Positions 35,714-44,925 of a stretch of 64,000 nt of DNA are shown in pieces. The DNA is from a bacterium. GTDB taxonomy: Bacteria; Planctomycetota; Planctomycetia; Pirellulales; Pirellulaceae. Under the pieces are notes generated by a model. That model ran no database searches. It saw only the letters and a program-made list of their open reading frames with translations, and was not told the DNA's origin. The translations under genes were made by a program, and so were the position numbers. Numbering within the stretch: the stretch's first letter is position 1; each line of letters opens with the position of its first letter. The DNA is taken from positions 62,001-126,000 of the forward strand of contig WGNR01000016.1 in assembly GCA_016124445.1 (NCBI GenBank), read 5' to 3'.

Positions 35714-37642
35714 ATGAGAGCCGATACGAACACCACCGATCCAGCGAACACGCCTGAGCAAAAAGAAACATCCTTTGCCGAAACCGCCCTGACACTGGGC
35801 GGTAAGAGTGCTGACGAAGCGCGGCGAACCGGCGCGATCGACTCGGCCGATGATCAGGTCGAGAAACTCTTTCAACCGCAGTACCAAACTGCCAACAGCC
35901 CAGCTCACCGAGCCGTGTGGGACCGGGGCGTTCCGATCGACTTGTTTCAAGCCACGCCGCTCAACACGCCGCCGGAAGTCCGCAAAGTGATGGACGACAG
36001 CCTGGCAGTGGTTCGCGGATTTCGCGAGAGCAAGTCGATCCAGGACGACAAAGGGAAGATCCGCAACGAAGTGCTCGAAGCTCTTGGCGATGCAGGCTAC
36101 TGGGGACTCCTCGTCGACAAAAAGTATGGGGGTAGCGGTACGCCGTTTCGCTCGTTCGCTCCCTTTCTAACTGAAATGGCGATGATCGACCCGACCCTCG
36201 CCGGCTTGGCTTCGGTGCATGGCTGTATCGGTGCCGTCGATCCGGTCAGCACTTTCGGCAACGACGAACAAAAACAACGCTACCTGCCGAAGCTGGCCAG
36301 TGGCGAGCGGCTCTCGGCGTTCGCCCTCACCGAGCCATGTGCCGGTTCTGATTTAACCGCCTTAAGGACCCATGCCAAACTTGATGGTGATTCGTACATT
36401 CTCAATGGCGAGAAGCTCTTCATCACCAACGTCGTCCCTGGGCGTACGATCGGTGTGGTTTGTTTGATCGACGATGTGCCGAATGTGCTGGTGGTCGATT
36501 TGCCGCCCGAAGAGAACGACCAGTTCCAGCTTCGCAAATATGGAATCTGGGCCCTGAAGCATACGCACAACCAAGGGATTATCTTCAAAGACTTCCGCGT
36601 GCCGAAAGAGAACCTGTTGCTGCCCGGTAAGGGCAACGGCCTGACGATCGCCTATCACGGGCTGAACTTGGGCCGAGTGAGCCTGTGTGCCAACGCGGCC
36701 GGAACGATGCGGCTGATGATGGCCAGCATGATTCCGTGGGTTCACTTCCGCGAAACGTACGGCGAACCGATCGCCAAACGCGAACTGGTTCAGCGCCGCC
36801 TGGGCAAGCTGGCCGGGATGATCGTCGCCTCCGATGCCTTAGTGGCATGGTGTTCGACGTTGATCGATGCCGGCTATCGCGGCGAGATGGAATGCATCAT
36901 CGCCAAGATTTTCGGTAGCGAGTCGCAGAAGGAAGCGGCGATCGAACTGTTCATGAAAACCCACGGTGGACGCTCGTTCCTGCATGGTCACCTGTTCGGC
37001 GACAACGTTCACGAATACCTCGCCCCGTGCATCTACGAAGGGGAAGGGGAAATGCTGGGGATGGCGTTCTTCAAATCACTGGTGAAGAAGCACGGCACCC
37101 AGTTCTTCGAACCGATCGGCAAAGCCTTGCATGCCGCTGGGATCAAGAAGCCCAACCCGCTCAACCCGGCACATGCCTGGGCATTGAAGGGGGCTTTGAT
37201 GCCATACGCAGGCTGGTACCTGAAGGAACTTGTTGGGTTCAAGCCGAAGCCGCAGCTTCCGAAGATGCCGGCGGCGTTGAAGGCCCATGCCGAGTTCGCC
37301 GCCCATCATCTGCAGCATTCGCCGCTGAAGATCTCAGGCACGATGCGAAAGCATCAACTCAAGCTGGCTGATCGGCAGTGCCGTATGTCGTATCTCTCGC
37401 AGAACGTGCAGAACCTGATGACGATACTCGCCACGGCGCTGTACGCCGCGAACCACGAGAACGAAACGGTTCAGGCCGCGGCCGATATCGCTTGCCGCGA
37501 CTTGAAGCGGAAATTCCTGCTGACCGAGCCGAGCGATCGCTACTTCCGCCGTGCGACGGAAGTGGGCGGAATGGTCGCCGAAGGAAACTTCCCCGGCGTT
37601 GACGTTCCCCCGGACGAGATCTTGATGCGGTATGATAAGTAA
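35714..37642 (+). CDS. Acyl-CoA dehydrogenase, long form
   Basis: A 642-residue FAD-dependent acyl-CoA dehydrogenase, longer than the usual ~380-residue type, resembling very-long-chain (ACADVL/FadE-like) members. It has an N-terminal extension of ~75 residues, then GVLMxP-type helical domain, [20 protein letters not shown] (substrate/FAD loop), [20 protein letters not shown], and the catalytic C-terminal helix region ending near [18 protein letters not shown] further ~170 C-terminal residues may bind membrane. GGGAG lies 8 bp before the ATG at 35714. A 7 bp stem (GGTTTGG/CCAAACC, 35597-35616) sits in the leader, without a T-run. Confidence 0.88.
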   Translation: MRADTNTTDPANTPEQKETSFAETALTLGGKSADEARRTGAIDSADDQVEKLFQPQYQTANSPAHRAVWDRGVPIDLFQATPLNTPPEVRKVMDDSLAVVRGFRESKSIQDDKGKIRNEVLEALGDAGYWGLLVDKKYGGSGTPFRSFAPFLTEMAMIDPTLAGLASVHGCIGAVDPVSTFGNDEQKQRYLPKLASGERLSAFALTEPCAGSDLTALRTHAKLDGDSYILNGEKLFITNVVPGRTIGVVCLIDDVPNVLVVDLPPEENDQFQLRKYGIWALKHTHNQGIIFKDFRVPKENLLLPGKGNGLTIAYHGLNLGRVSLCANAAGTMRLMMASMIPWVHFRETYGEPIAKRELVQRRLGKLAGMIVASDALVAWCSTLIDAGYRGEMECIIAKIFGSESQKEAAIELFMKTHGGRSFLHGHLFGDNVHEYLAPCIYEGEGEMLGMAFFKSLVKKHGTQFFEPIGKALHAAGIKKPNPLNPAHAWALKGALMPYAGWYLKELVGFKPKPQLPKMPAALKAHAEFAAHHLQHSPLKISGTMRKHQLKLADRQCRMSYLSQNVQNLMTILATALYAANHENETVQAAADIACRDLKRKFLLTEPSDRYFRRATEVGGMVAEGNFPGVDVPPDEILMRYDK

Positions 37643-37678
37643 CCCAAAGTTACTTGCCATCGCAGAAGGATCACTACG

Positions 37679-38365
37679 TTGATCAAGTTCAGTGTCATCT
37701 TGCCCGCCGCCGGCCGCAGTACTCGTTTTGGCGGCGGAGAGTTGAAGAAGGTCTACGTTCCGCTATTGGGGCAGCCTGTCTGGTTGCACAGTGCCCGCCG
37801 TTTTGCCGCGCGGCTGGATGTGTGCGACGTGGTGGTGGTGATCTCGCCCGACGACCATGACTATTTCCAACAGCACTTTGCCGAAGTCTGCGATGAGGTC
37901 GGTATTCAAGTCGTTTTGGGGGGCGAAACACGAACCGATTCGATCGCCAATGCCATTGACGCCTTAAAAGCTCCAGGCGACTTCATCGCCATTCACGACG
38001 CGGCCCGGCCAGGGATCGACGACGCGATGATCGATGCCGTCTTCAACGCCGCCGCATCCAGCGGGGCAGCCATCTTGGCCCTGCCGGTCCCAGGCACTTT
38101 AAAGCGTGTTTCAAGCGAGAGCCAAATCACCGAAACGGTGCCCCGGGAAGGCATCTGGGAAGCGCAAACGCCCCAGGTCTTTCGCCGCCCGGTCATTCTG
38201 GAAGCGTACGAGAAGTTTCGAGGCGAGCCAGCCACCGACGACGCCAGCCTGGTCGAGCGCCTGGGACATCCCGTTTCGATTGTGAAAGGGGCACTGAAGA
38301 ACTTGAAGATTACTACGCGGGAAGATCTGGACGTGGCCCAGCGGCTTCTGTCAGACGCCACCTGA
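37679..38365 (+). CDS. ispD: 2-C-methyl-D-erythritol 4-phosphate cytidylyltransferase
   Basis: A 228-residue nucleotidyltransferase of the MEP isoprenoid pathway, making CDP-methylerythritol. Motifs are FSVILPAAGRSTRFGGG (CTP-binding loop), VVVVISPDDHDYFQQHFAEV, VVLGGETRTDSIANAIDAL, IHDAARPGIDDAMIDAVF and IWEAQTPQVFRRPVILEAYE. Translation starts at a TTG, justified by AGAAGGA 8 bp before it and the placement of the first strand. The acyl-CoA dehydrogenase stop lies 36 bp upstream. Confidence 0.92.
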   Translation: MIKFSVILPAAGRSTRFGGGELKKVYVPLLGQPVWLHSARRFAARLDVCDVVVVISPDDHDYFQQHFAEVCDEVGIQVVLGGETRTDSIANAIDALKAPGDFIAIHDAARPGIDDAMIDAVFNAAASSGAAILALPVPGTLKRVSSESQITETVPREGIWEAQTPQVFRRPVILEAYEKFRGEPATDDASLVERLGHPVSIVKGALKNLKITTREDLDVAQRLLSDAT

Positions 38366-38473
38366 ACCCGGAAGCTCGTTTGTCTGTCGTCCCCGTAGTG
38401 AGAGAGGGCGATTTTTTCTAAAATGCCCTCTTCTCTCGGCAATTGAACCTTTCAAGGCGGCAATTTACGGCAA

Positions 38474-39763
38474 ATGAACGACATATTCGCAGAACTCTCG
38501 TGGCGGGGCCTGATCAATCAAACCACCGGAGACGATTCGTTCGGCTCCTGGCTCAACGAGCAGCCGCGAACCGTCTACGCAGGGTTCGATCCGACGGCTG
38601 AAAGTCTGCACGTGGGGCACATGCTGCCGCTGATGCTGCTGCGCCGCTTTCAAGCCGCCGGCCACAAACCGATTGCCCTGGTCGGCGGTGCGACCGGTAT
38701 GATCGGCGACCCGAGCGGGAAGAGTGCCGAGCGTAATTTGCTGTCGGTCGAACAGCTGCGCGCCAACGTTGATGCGATCAAAATCCAAATGCGGCAGTTT
38801 CTCGATTTCGACGAAGCAGGCAGCGGCGCCGTGCTGGTGAACAACTTCGACTGGATGCAGAACTTCAGCTACCTCGATTTCTTGCGCGACATCGGGAAGA
38901 ACTTCCCGGTCAACGTGATGATGGCCAAGGACTCGGTCAAAGGTCGGCTGGAACGTGACGACGCCGGTTTGAGTTACACCGAGTTCAGCTACATGCTGCT
39001 GCAAGCGTACGACTTCGTGCATTTGTTCGACAAACATGGCTGCACGCTGCAGATCGGCGGCAGTGATCAATGGGGCAACATCACCGCCGGGATCGACCTA
39101 GGCCGCCGGATGCGTTCGGCCCAGCTGTTCGGCATGACTTGCCCGCTGCTTACCAAGTCAGACGGGACGAAGATGGGTAAGACCGAGTCAGGCGCCGTCT
39201 GGCTGTCGCCCGAGCGAACCAGTCCTTACAAGTTCTACCAGTACTGGATCAATGTCGGCGACGACGATGTCGGGAAGTGCTTGCGTTTTCTGACGGAGCT
39301 TCCGCGCGAAGAGATCGAAGCCCTCGATAAGTCACGTGAAGAAGAGGCCCACAAACGGGAAAGCCAGAAACGTCTGGCTGAATCCCTGACCGGGTTGGTG
39401 CATGGAGACCAAGGACTTATGGTCGCCCAGCGAGCAACCGAGATATTTTTCGGGGGGGAGATCGACGACCTGAATGATCAGCAATTGAACGCGATTTTCG
39501 CCGATGTCCCCAGCCAGCAACTCTCGCGAGATCGTCTTTCCGCCGAAGGTGGATTAAGTATCGTCGATGCGTTGGTCGAGGCAGGGCTCTCGAAGAGTAA
39601 GGGTGATGCCAGACGGACGATTTCTCAGGGTGGAGCTTACGTCAATAATCGCCGAGTCGAAGACACCGATAAGTCGCTTTCTGCCGAAGACTTGGCTAGT
39701 GAGACGGTTATGGTTCTGCGAAGCGGAAAGAAGAATTACGCGCTTTTGCGGTTTGCCAGTTAG
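38474..39763 (+). CDS. tyrS: Tyrosyl-tRNA synthetase
   Basis: A 429-residue class I aminoacyl-tRNA synthetase. The nucleotide-binding HIGH motif reads HVGH in DPTAESLHVGHMLPLMLL, and KMSKS appears as KMGKT in LTKSDGTKMGKTESGAVWLS. The tyrosine pocket is FSYMLLQAYDFVHLF with QIGGSDQWGN. The C-terminus has an S4 RNA-binding domain (SKSKGDARRTISQGGAYVNN). It charges tRNA-Tyr. It appears to end the run of same-direction genes beginning at 30391. Confidence 0.95.
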   Translation: MNDIFAELSWRGLINQTTGDDSFGSWLNEQPRTVYAGFDPTAESLHVGHMLPLMLLRRFQAAGHKPIALVGGATGMIGDPSGKSAERNLLSVEQLRANVDAIKIQMRQFLDFDEAGSGAVLVNNFDWMQNFSYLDFLRDIGKNFPVNVMMAKDSVKGRLERDDAGLSYTEFSYMLLQAYDFVHLFDKHGCTLQIGGSDQWGNITAGIDLGRRMRSAQLFGMTCPLLTKSDGTKMGKTESGAVWLSPERTSPYKFYQYWINVGDDDVGKCLRFLTELPREEIEALDKSREEEAHKRESQKRLAESLTGLVHGDQGLMVAQRATEIFFGGEIDDLNDQQLNAIFADVPSQQLSRDRLSAEGGLSIVDALVEAGLSKSKGDARRTISQGGAYVNNRRVEDTDKSLSAEDLASETVMVLRSGKKNYALLRFAS

Positions 39764-39880
39764 GTTGGCAAATTCGCTAGCTACCGCCGATTCAAATTGA
39801 CGACGACCTGCGAAACTCCTACCATTCCCCTGGGCGGTCTAAGATCGCCTTGGGGCTTTCCTCTTGCAATCCAGGTCTCG

Positions 39881-40642
39881 ATGGTGGCGCGGAAAAAGAC
39901 GTTCATTGCGGTATTTGTCGTAGCGGTCGTGATTATCGCGGCGGTGACCGGTTCGATGTACCATGCCACCCAGCAGGTTCCTCAGTTCTATGACGAGGCC
40001 CTGCATGTCGAGCCGACCGTCGCCAGCCATTCAGGCGAGATCCTTGAGGAACAGGTCTTCGCATTCACCAACCAGGTGAAAAAGCCTCGCCGCTGGTCGC
40101 TGCATCTGACCGACAAGCAAATCAACGGCTGGCTGGCCTCGGACCTCAAAGAGAAGTTCCCCGACGTCTTGCCCGACACGATCGAAGATCCCCGGGTCGC
40201 CGTGAAGGGGAACACACTATTGGTCGGTTGCAAGTACAACGGCCAGTCGCTCAATTCGATTCTGGCGGTGTCGCTCGATTGCTTTCTGGTCGAAGGGCAG
40301 CCGAATGTGGTTGGTATTCAGCTGCATAGCGTAACGGCCGGATCGCTGCCGATTCCGATCAGTCAGCTACTTACCGAAATCGATACCTACGCCGAGAAAG
40401 CGAACATACCCATTCGCTGGCAACAACGCGACGGCGACCCGGTTGCCTTGGTAACGATCCCCAGTTCCGGTCCCGAGATCGATGGTGAGATCCGCGTCGA
40501 TGCCTTGGAATTGAAAGATGGTGAGATCCTCCTTTCGGGAGAAACCCTCAAGACCGAGGAAGAGCTTGAGCAGGAAGCCAAGGCCGATCAAGAGGTCGCC
40601 GAAGTACCTTCTCCGCCGCCATCACCGGAAGACAAGTCTTGA
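39881..40642 (+). CDS. Membrane-anchored protein of unknown function
   Basis: A 253-residue protein with a single N-terminal anchor (KKTFIAVFVVAVVIIAAVTG) and a soluble, mixed alpha/beta domain (SLHLTDKQINGWLASDLKEK; NTLLVGCKYNGQSLNSILAV). The C-terminus is acidic then proline-rich (VAEVPSPPPSPEDKS). I do not recognise a family. The ATG at 39881 places the anchor at the N-terminus; an in-frame TTG at 39797 is less likely. Its last 55 bp overlap the 3' end of the convergent LigD-type gene. Confidence 0.6.
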   Translation: MVARKKTFIAVFVVAVVIIAAVTGSMYHATQQVPQFYDEALHVEPTVASHSGEILEEQVFAFTNQVKKPRRWSLHLTDKQINGWLASDLKEKFPDVLPDTIEDPRVAVKGNTLLVGCKYNGQSLNSILAVSLDCFLVEGQPNVVGIQLHSVTAGSLPIPISQLLTEIDTYAEKANIPIRWQQRDGDPVALVTIPSSGPEIDGEIRVDALELKDGEILLSGETLKTEEELEQEAKADQEVAEVPSPPPSPEDKS

Positions 40643-40962
40643 GTCTCCAGCGTTAGCCGCCCGATAAGCTTTCGGCCGGCCACCTGAATCTCGATACGTT
40701 TCGCTTCACGAACGATCCACTCGAAAGTCCCTTGATCGGCCTGCGTGACCTCGCCTCGATTGCCCGAAATGGGACCTTCGTAGTCGAGGTAAACGGGGCG
40801 GTGATCGAAGTCCGCCAGGGCGGTGATCGGCTGGTTCACCTCGGGGAATTGCCACAAGGTGAACGTCTTGAGAACCTGGCCATCTTCCAGCAGCAGATCA
40901 TAGTGATCAGGCTTGTTGGCATTTGGCGGTGTTCGGTGATGCAAAAGGGCGAAGCGTGGCAT
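40588..40962 (-). CDS. Stand-alone LigD-type 3'-phosphoesterase domain protein
   Basis: A 124-residue protein resembling the N-terminal phosphoesterase (PE) domain of bacterial LigD. Typical pieces are FALLHHRTPPNANKPDHYDL followed by LLEDGQVLKTFTLW, and DHRPVYLDYEGPISGNRGEV with the following TQADQGTFEW. LigD PE trims 3' ends during non-homologous end joining, using conserved His and Asp ligands. No Ku, ligase or polymerase gene is nearby, so its substrate is unknown. The acidic/Gly-rich C-terminus is coded in the overlap with the convergent membrane-protein gene. Confidence 0.7.
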   Translation of the reverse strand: MPRFALLHHRTPPNANKPDHYDLLLEDGQVLKTFTLWQFPEVNQPITALADFDHRPVYLDYEGPISGNRGEVTQADQGTFEWIVREAKRIEIQVAGRKLIGRLTLETQDLSSGDGGGEGTSATS

Positions 40963-40967
40963 GCCCG

Positions 40968-43487
40968 TTAGTATACGGTTGTATCTTCTTCGACGGACAC
41001 CGGCTGCGGCGAATCTTTGCTGCGGACAAACGCTTTGACGACCTTCTTACCCGGCGTTTGCGTTTGCACGTCCAGGTGCAGCGTGACCGAGTCGCCAGCC
41101 CGCAGGAAGTTGATCGGCTGGATACCGACCGAAAGTCCGTCTGCCGAAACCGAATGCCGCAAGTTGTTCTGGTTCGAGATCCCCAGGAACCGCATGCCTT
41201 GGTCTAGCTGCAGCATGACCTCTACGTTTTCGTCCGGAACATTTCGGGCATTCTTGATCGTCAGGAAGTAGCGAATGTTATTGCCCGACTGAATCCCCTC
41301 GGCCAGTTCCACCATCGAAACTTCCAGCTGACCCGTCGCCGGTTGGGGACTGCCGCTGCTAGTGCCACCATTGCCAATTGCGGGAGGTGGTTCACTTGGC
41401 TGGGTTGTTGGTGGAAGGACGCGGGTGCATGTTCGAGCCGAATTCGTGACGCCTTGGGCCGTGGTAGCGATAATCGAGTTGCAGGCTTCTTGAATTGGAC
41501 GATCGGCCTGGACTTCCATCTGCACGACCGCTTGCTGGTTGGGCAGGATCTGATCGAAGACCCATGCGGCACCGCCAGCCGTGTCTTGAGCTGGGTCGGT
41601 TCGCTGCAGGATGCGGAACGCAGGGTCGACCGTTTCTTCGATCCGGACACCAGTCAGCGGAACCGAACCGGTGTTGATCAGCACAGCCTGGAACAGGACA
41701 GGCTTTCCAGCTTCGGCGACCTCAGGCACTCGGAAATCCAATTGGAAGGTTGGCTCCGGTGCTGGAGGATTAACCGAGACGCAGGCGATCGACTGCTTGC
41801 CTTGCACACCGTCGGCGGTGACCGTCAAGCGATGGCAATATCGGCCTGGGGTTTGGGTATCAAAGGTGATTTGCTTGGTGACTTCCTGGTTGATTCCGAG
41901 TGTGCCCAAATCGAGTGCGATGGGGCTTGCCGCCGGGAAGATCAAACCTTCGTCGAAGGCATCTTCCAGCTTCAGTCCGGTTAGAGGCCGATCGCCGGTG
42001 TTGCGGACTTTGATCTGGAATGGAACCTTTTCGCCAACGGTGACGGTTTCGGGCCCTTCCATCTCTAGGTAGATCGCATCGACCATGACCTGGGTATCGA
42101 CACAATCTTCACTACGGAGGCCCGGCTCGGCGGTGACGGTCACGCAGTTGTTGATCAGGCCCGACATGTTCACGCGGCAGTTGAGGGTAATCTGGCGGAA
42201 GCCGCGGGCTTCGAGGTCGCCAATCTCCCACACCAACCGGTTGCCTTCCTGACGGGCTGCCGGAACGCTCGATTCGTATTGTAGGCTCGGCGGCAGGACA
42301 ATGCTGGCAACCGTATTTTTGGCCGCCACGTCGCCGCCATTTTGAACATTGATGCTATAAACGGCTCGGCTGTTGAACTCGGCGACCTGAGGACCAGTCA
42401 TGTCGACTGAAAGCTGTGGAGCACTCCAAGTAACAGTCGTGACTCCAGAACCAAGTGTCAGGTTTTCGGCGTTGCTTTCCGGATCGAGGTTTGGCTGAAC
42501 AACCGTCACACGAACCTGAGCCGTTCCGGCCTGGTTTGTCATTGGTGCCAGTTCGACGGTTGCGAAGCCATCGATATTGGTGCGCGTACGTACCGCAGTA
42601 CCTGGTTGCGATCGCTGTCCGTTCACGACGAACGCTGCCGAGGGACCGTCGAGCACTTCGTACATCACTTCCCAGTCGGAAACTGGCTGGCGATTGGTTT
42701 GCCGCAGCACGGTCGTGGTCAGCACGGCCGGATTGCCAGCGGGAACGACGACTGGTGCTGGGAACTGCCATTGGGCATCGACCCAATAGATGGTTGCCGT
42801 CTGCTGCCGGGCCGGCCAGTTTTCAAACGTAGGGGCCAGGGCGGTAACGCGGCTGACACCTGGCGAAGACGAACTTACCGCCATCCAGGTTTGACCACGC
42901 AACACGCGAACGTCGTCGCCAGGAATCTCGGTTCCGCGATCGATCGTCTTATCGCACAGCATCGTGCTGCTGGTAGCGAAATCAGGCCCTTGGACGCCGT
43001 AGTCTCGGTTGGAGACCAAGTCGAACATATTCGAGTCGTTCCCAACTTCGGTGATATAGCCGACGCTCTCGCGAGACAGAATCCAGTTCACCGGCCGGCC
43101 AGCTTCGTGCAGACATTTTTTGCGATTCAAGCCTGCGACCAGCACGACTTCGGTACCGACCGGAGCGACAACACGCGACGGTGAAAGCTCGAGGGCTTCC
43201 GGGTTGGTTGCCACTTTGGGCAGCTTCGGCAAGGGTGTGAGCGGCGTGACGCCGGCAGCCGGACAGGGCGAAACCGACGGAGGCTGTTTGAAGGCAGGCT
43301 GCTGATTGAATATGGGTTGATTCATGCAGCCCAGGTTGCAGTTGATCGACGTGGAATCGCGGGCAAAGATACGCTGCCCGGTTGGATCAATGCGGGGAAC
43401 CTTGATCTGGGCGCAGCCTGAGCTCGCGATCGCAATCGTGAGCGTCGCAAGGAGCAACATTCGCTTCGTGCTTGTTGACCACCGCAT
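40968..43487 (-). CDS. Large DUF11-repeat lipoprotein
   Basis: An ~839-residue exported lipoprotein. The signal peptide ends in a lipobox (TLTIAIASSGCAQ; Cys about residue 25). The mature part contains several DUF11/CARDB beta-sandwich repeats, recognisable by PQVAEFNSRAVYSINVQNGG, VGEKVPFQIKVRNTGDRPLT and AGKPVLFQAVLINTGSVPLT, each ~110-130 residues. These domains build long surface or adhesin-like stalks. ATG at 43487 has GGAAC 7 bp upstream; an ATG four codons earlier (43499) is the alternative. It begins 5 bp after the LigD-type gene starts, so both may share a transcript. Confidence 0.8.
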   Translation of the reverse strand: MRWSTSTKRMLLLATLTIAIASSGCAQIKVPRIDPTGQRIFARDSTSINCNLGCMNQPIFNQQPAFKQPPSVSPCPAAGVTPLTPLPKLPKVATNPEALELSPSRVVAPVGTEVVLVAGLNRKKCLHEAGRPVNWILSRESVGYITEVGNDSNMFDLVSNRDYGVQGPDFATSSTMLCDKTIDRGTEIPGDDVRVLRGQTWMAVSSSSPGVSRVTALAPTFENWPARQQTATIYWVDAQWQFPAPVVVPAGNPAVLTTTVLRQTNRQPVSDWEVMYEVLDGPSAAFVVNGQRSQPGTAVRTRTNIDGFATVELAPMTNQAGTAQVRVTVVQPNLDPESNAENLTLGSGVTTVTWSAPQLSVDMTGPQVAEFNSRAVYSINVQNGGDVAAKNTVASIVLPPSLQYESSVPAARQEGNRLVWEIGDLEARGFRQITLNCRVNMSGLINNCVTVTAEPGLRSEDCVDTQVMVDAIYLEMEGPETVTVGEKVPFQIKVRNTGDRPLTGLKLEDAFDEGLIFPAASPIALDLGTLGINQEVTKQITFDTQTPGRYCHRLTVTADGVQGKQSIACVSVNPPAPEPTFQLDFRVPEVAEAGKPVLFQAVLINTGSVPLTGVRIEETVDPAFRILQRTDPAQDTAGGAAWVFDQILPNQQAVVQMEVQADRPIQEACNSIIATTAQGVTNSARTCTRVLPPTTQPSEPPPAIGNGGTSSGSPQPATGQLEVSMVELAEGIQSGNNIRYFLTIKNARNVPDENVEVMLQLDQGMRFLGISNQNNLRHSVSADGLSVGIQPINFLRAGDSVTLHLDVQTQTPGKKVVKAFVRSKDSPQPVSVEEDTTVY

Positions 43488-43604
43488 GACTGGTTCCATA
43501 AATCGGACGTGGAATACCCACCGTAGTTTGCCCAGAAGGACAAGCCGTGAAACCCTAGCATGCGATTAGGCAACATGCGGTGTTTTTTCATCATGCGATG
43601 TCTT

Positions 43605-43657
43605 AAAAAAACAACACGACCCGTACGGTGATGCAAACCATGCGGGTCGTGTCGGTT
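43605..43657 (-). terminator. Intrinsic terminator of the 43684 gene
   Basis: ACACGACCCG (43614-43623) and CGGGTCGTGT (43643-43652) are perfect 10 bp arms with a 19-base loop. On the minus strand the stem is followed by a T-run (seven A on the plus strand at 43605-43611). It lies 32 bp after the stop of the 43684-44556 gene. Confidence 0.88.
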
Positions 43658-43683
43658 GTTCAGATTGTCTGATCGGCTTTGAA

Positions 43684-44556
43684 TTAGTGATCGCGGGCAA
43701 AGATGCCGGTCGCGTACCAGATACCGTTGCGGCCTCGTTTCATGTCGTAGCCGTAATAGGTGTTCGAGTCCTTGACGGCCGACCAATGGCCGGACGACTG
43801 TCGCCAACTATGAACGCATTCGATCGCGGCGTCCTCCAGGCGTTGCCCTGGCCAGCTTTCCGCACAGACTTCTGTTGGCGTCAGCCCGCCTGGCAATTGG
43901 GCTTTGATTTGATGGAATCGCGATTCCCATTGATGATGTCCCTGAAGCTGCATGTTGGCCTGATTGCGGCTGTGGCGAAATGTTTCCAGAGCCAACAGGC
44001 GGCGGAAGATTCCGCCAGTGCTACGGGGTTTCTCAGGGTGCATCCGCACGGCATAGATCAGCGTTCGCTGGGTTAGCGTTCCAGGCGGCAACTTCAGGAT
44101 GACTTCCATTTCATCGGTGGTGCGGCCTTGGTTTCCTTTGAAATTGAACTGGCTGATTACCTGCCCGAACTGCTCGGGATCGTTGTTCGTGTAATCGATG
44201 ATGGCAATTCCGCCGCTACCGTACATGTACGAGAACGCAGCATGGTTCAGCAGGCGGGTTGGCTTGCCGTCGACCTCGACGTTGACATCGACCGGAAGCT
44301 TGGCAATGGTGTAGTTTTCCAGCAACTGGGCGATGCGACGGTTCGTTACGGTTTCCGAAAGGAAGGTTCGGGCAGCGCTCGACTCGTCGTCGAAGATGAT
44401 CAGCATCATCTGCTCGTTGGCCGTGGCAGCTTTCACAGCACTGGAATAATCTTCGTACCAATTCTCTGATGTTGTCTGGGCAAACGCAGGGTTGGACCAA
44501 ACTGCAATCAACAGGAGGTTCGCCAGCGCGCACAAAGAGCGGATTGAAATGTTCAT
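43684..44556 (-). CDS. Exported protein: thioredoxin-like N-half, CAP-like C-half
   Basis: A 290-residue secreted protein. A signal peptide (MNISIRSLCALANLLLIAVW, cleavage AFA-Q) precedes a thioredoxin-fold-like region (residues ~30-150, NEQMMLIIFDDESSAARTFL) in which the usual CxxC is absent, so no redox activity is expected. The last ~110 residues end with HSWRQSSGHWSAVKDSNTYY and YGYDMKRGRNGIWYATGIFA, which look like the terminal part of a CAP/SCP domain. The combination is inferred from motifs. Followed by an intrinsic terminator. Confidence 0.55.
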   Translation of the reverse strand: MNISIRSLCALANLLLIAVWSNPAFAQTTSENWYEDYSSAVKAATANEQMMLIIFDDESSAARTFLSETVTNRRIAQLLENYTIAKLPVDVNVEVDGKPTRLLNHAAFSYMYGSGGIAIIDYTNNDPEQFGQVISQFNFKGNQGRTTDEMEVILKLPPGTLTQRTLIYAVRMHPEKPRSTGGIFRRLLALETFRHSRNQANMQLQGHHQWESRFHQIKAQLPGGLTPTEVCAESWPGQRLEDAAIECVHSWRQSSGHWSAVKDSNTYYGYDMKRGRNGIWYATGIFARDH

Positions 44557-44925
44557 GGAAATTGGGACTACCTCAAGGATAGAAAACTGAACGTACCGGT
44601 TTGGAGATCTGCATAGAACAAGCCGGGTTTAACGGTCAGGGGGGTTACATAAAGAGTAAATTGCTTGATTCCAGCAGTCAATCTACTGATTTCGGCCGTC
44701 CGCATTCTGGTGGGGAGATACGTGTATAATTCCGATTAATGTTAAATGGGGTCATGTGGGTATATTGGGAGCAGGTGTTCAGTGCGACATTATTCCCCCG
44801 CAGGGGCAGCTTTCCAATACTTTGCCGACATACAAACCTTCACGAGACCACCTAAACGGTATATCTTGTGGACTACTCGAACCTCACTTTTCGCAATGGC
44901 CCCTCTACCACGGATGAGGATCATC
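44557..44925 (+). promoter_or_regulatory. Divergent intergenic region with a possible -10 box
   Basis: A 369 bp gap between divergent secreted-protein genes. TATAAT at 44725-44730, preceded by TG, is a plausible extended -10 for the gene at 44926, but no good -35 was found. An upstream in-frame start at 44746 is thought to be untranslated leader. Nothing else is recognisable. Confidence 0.3.
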
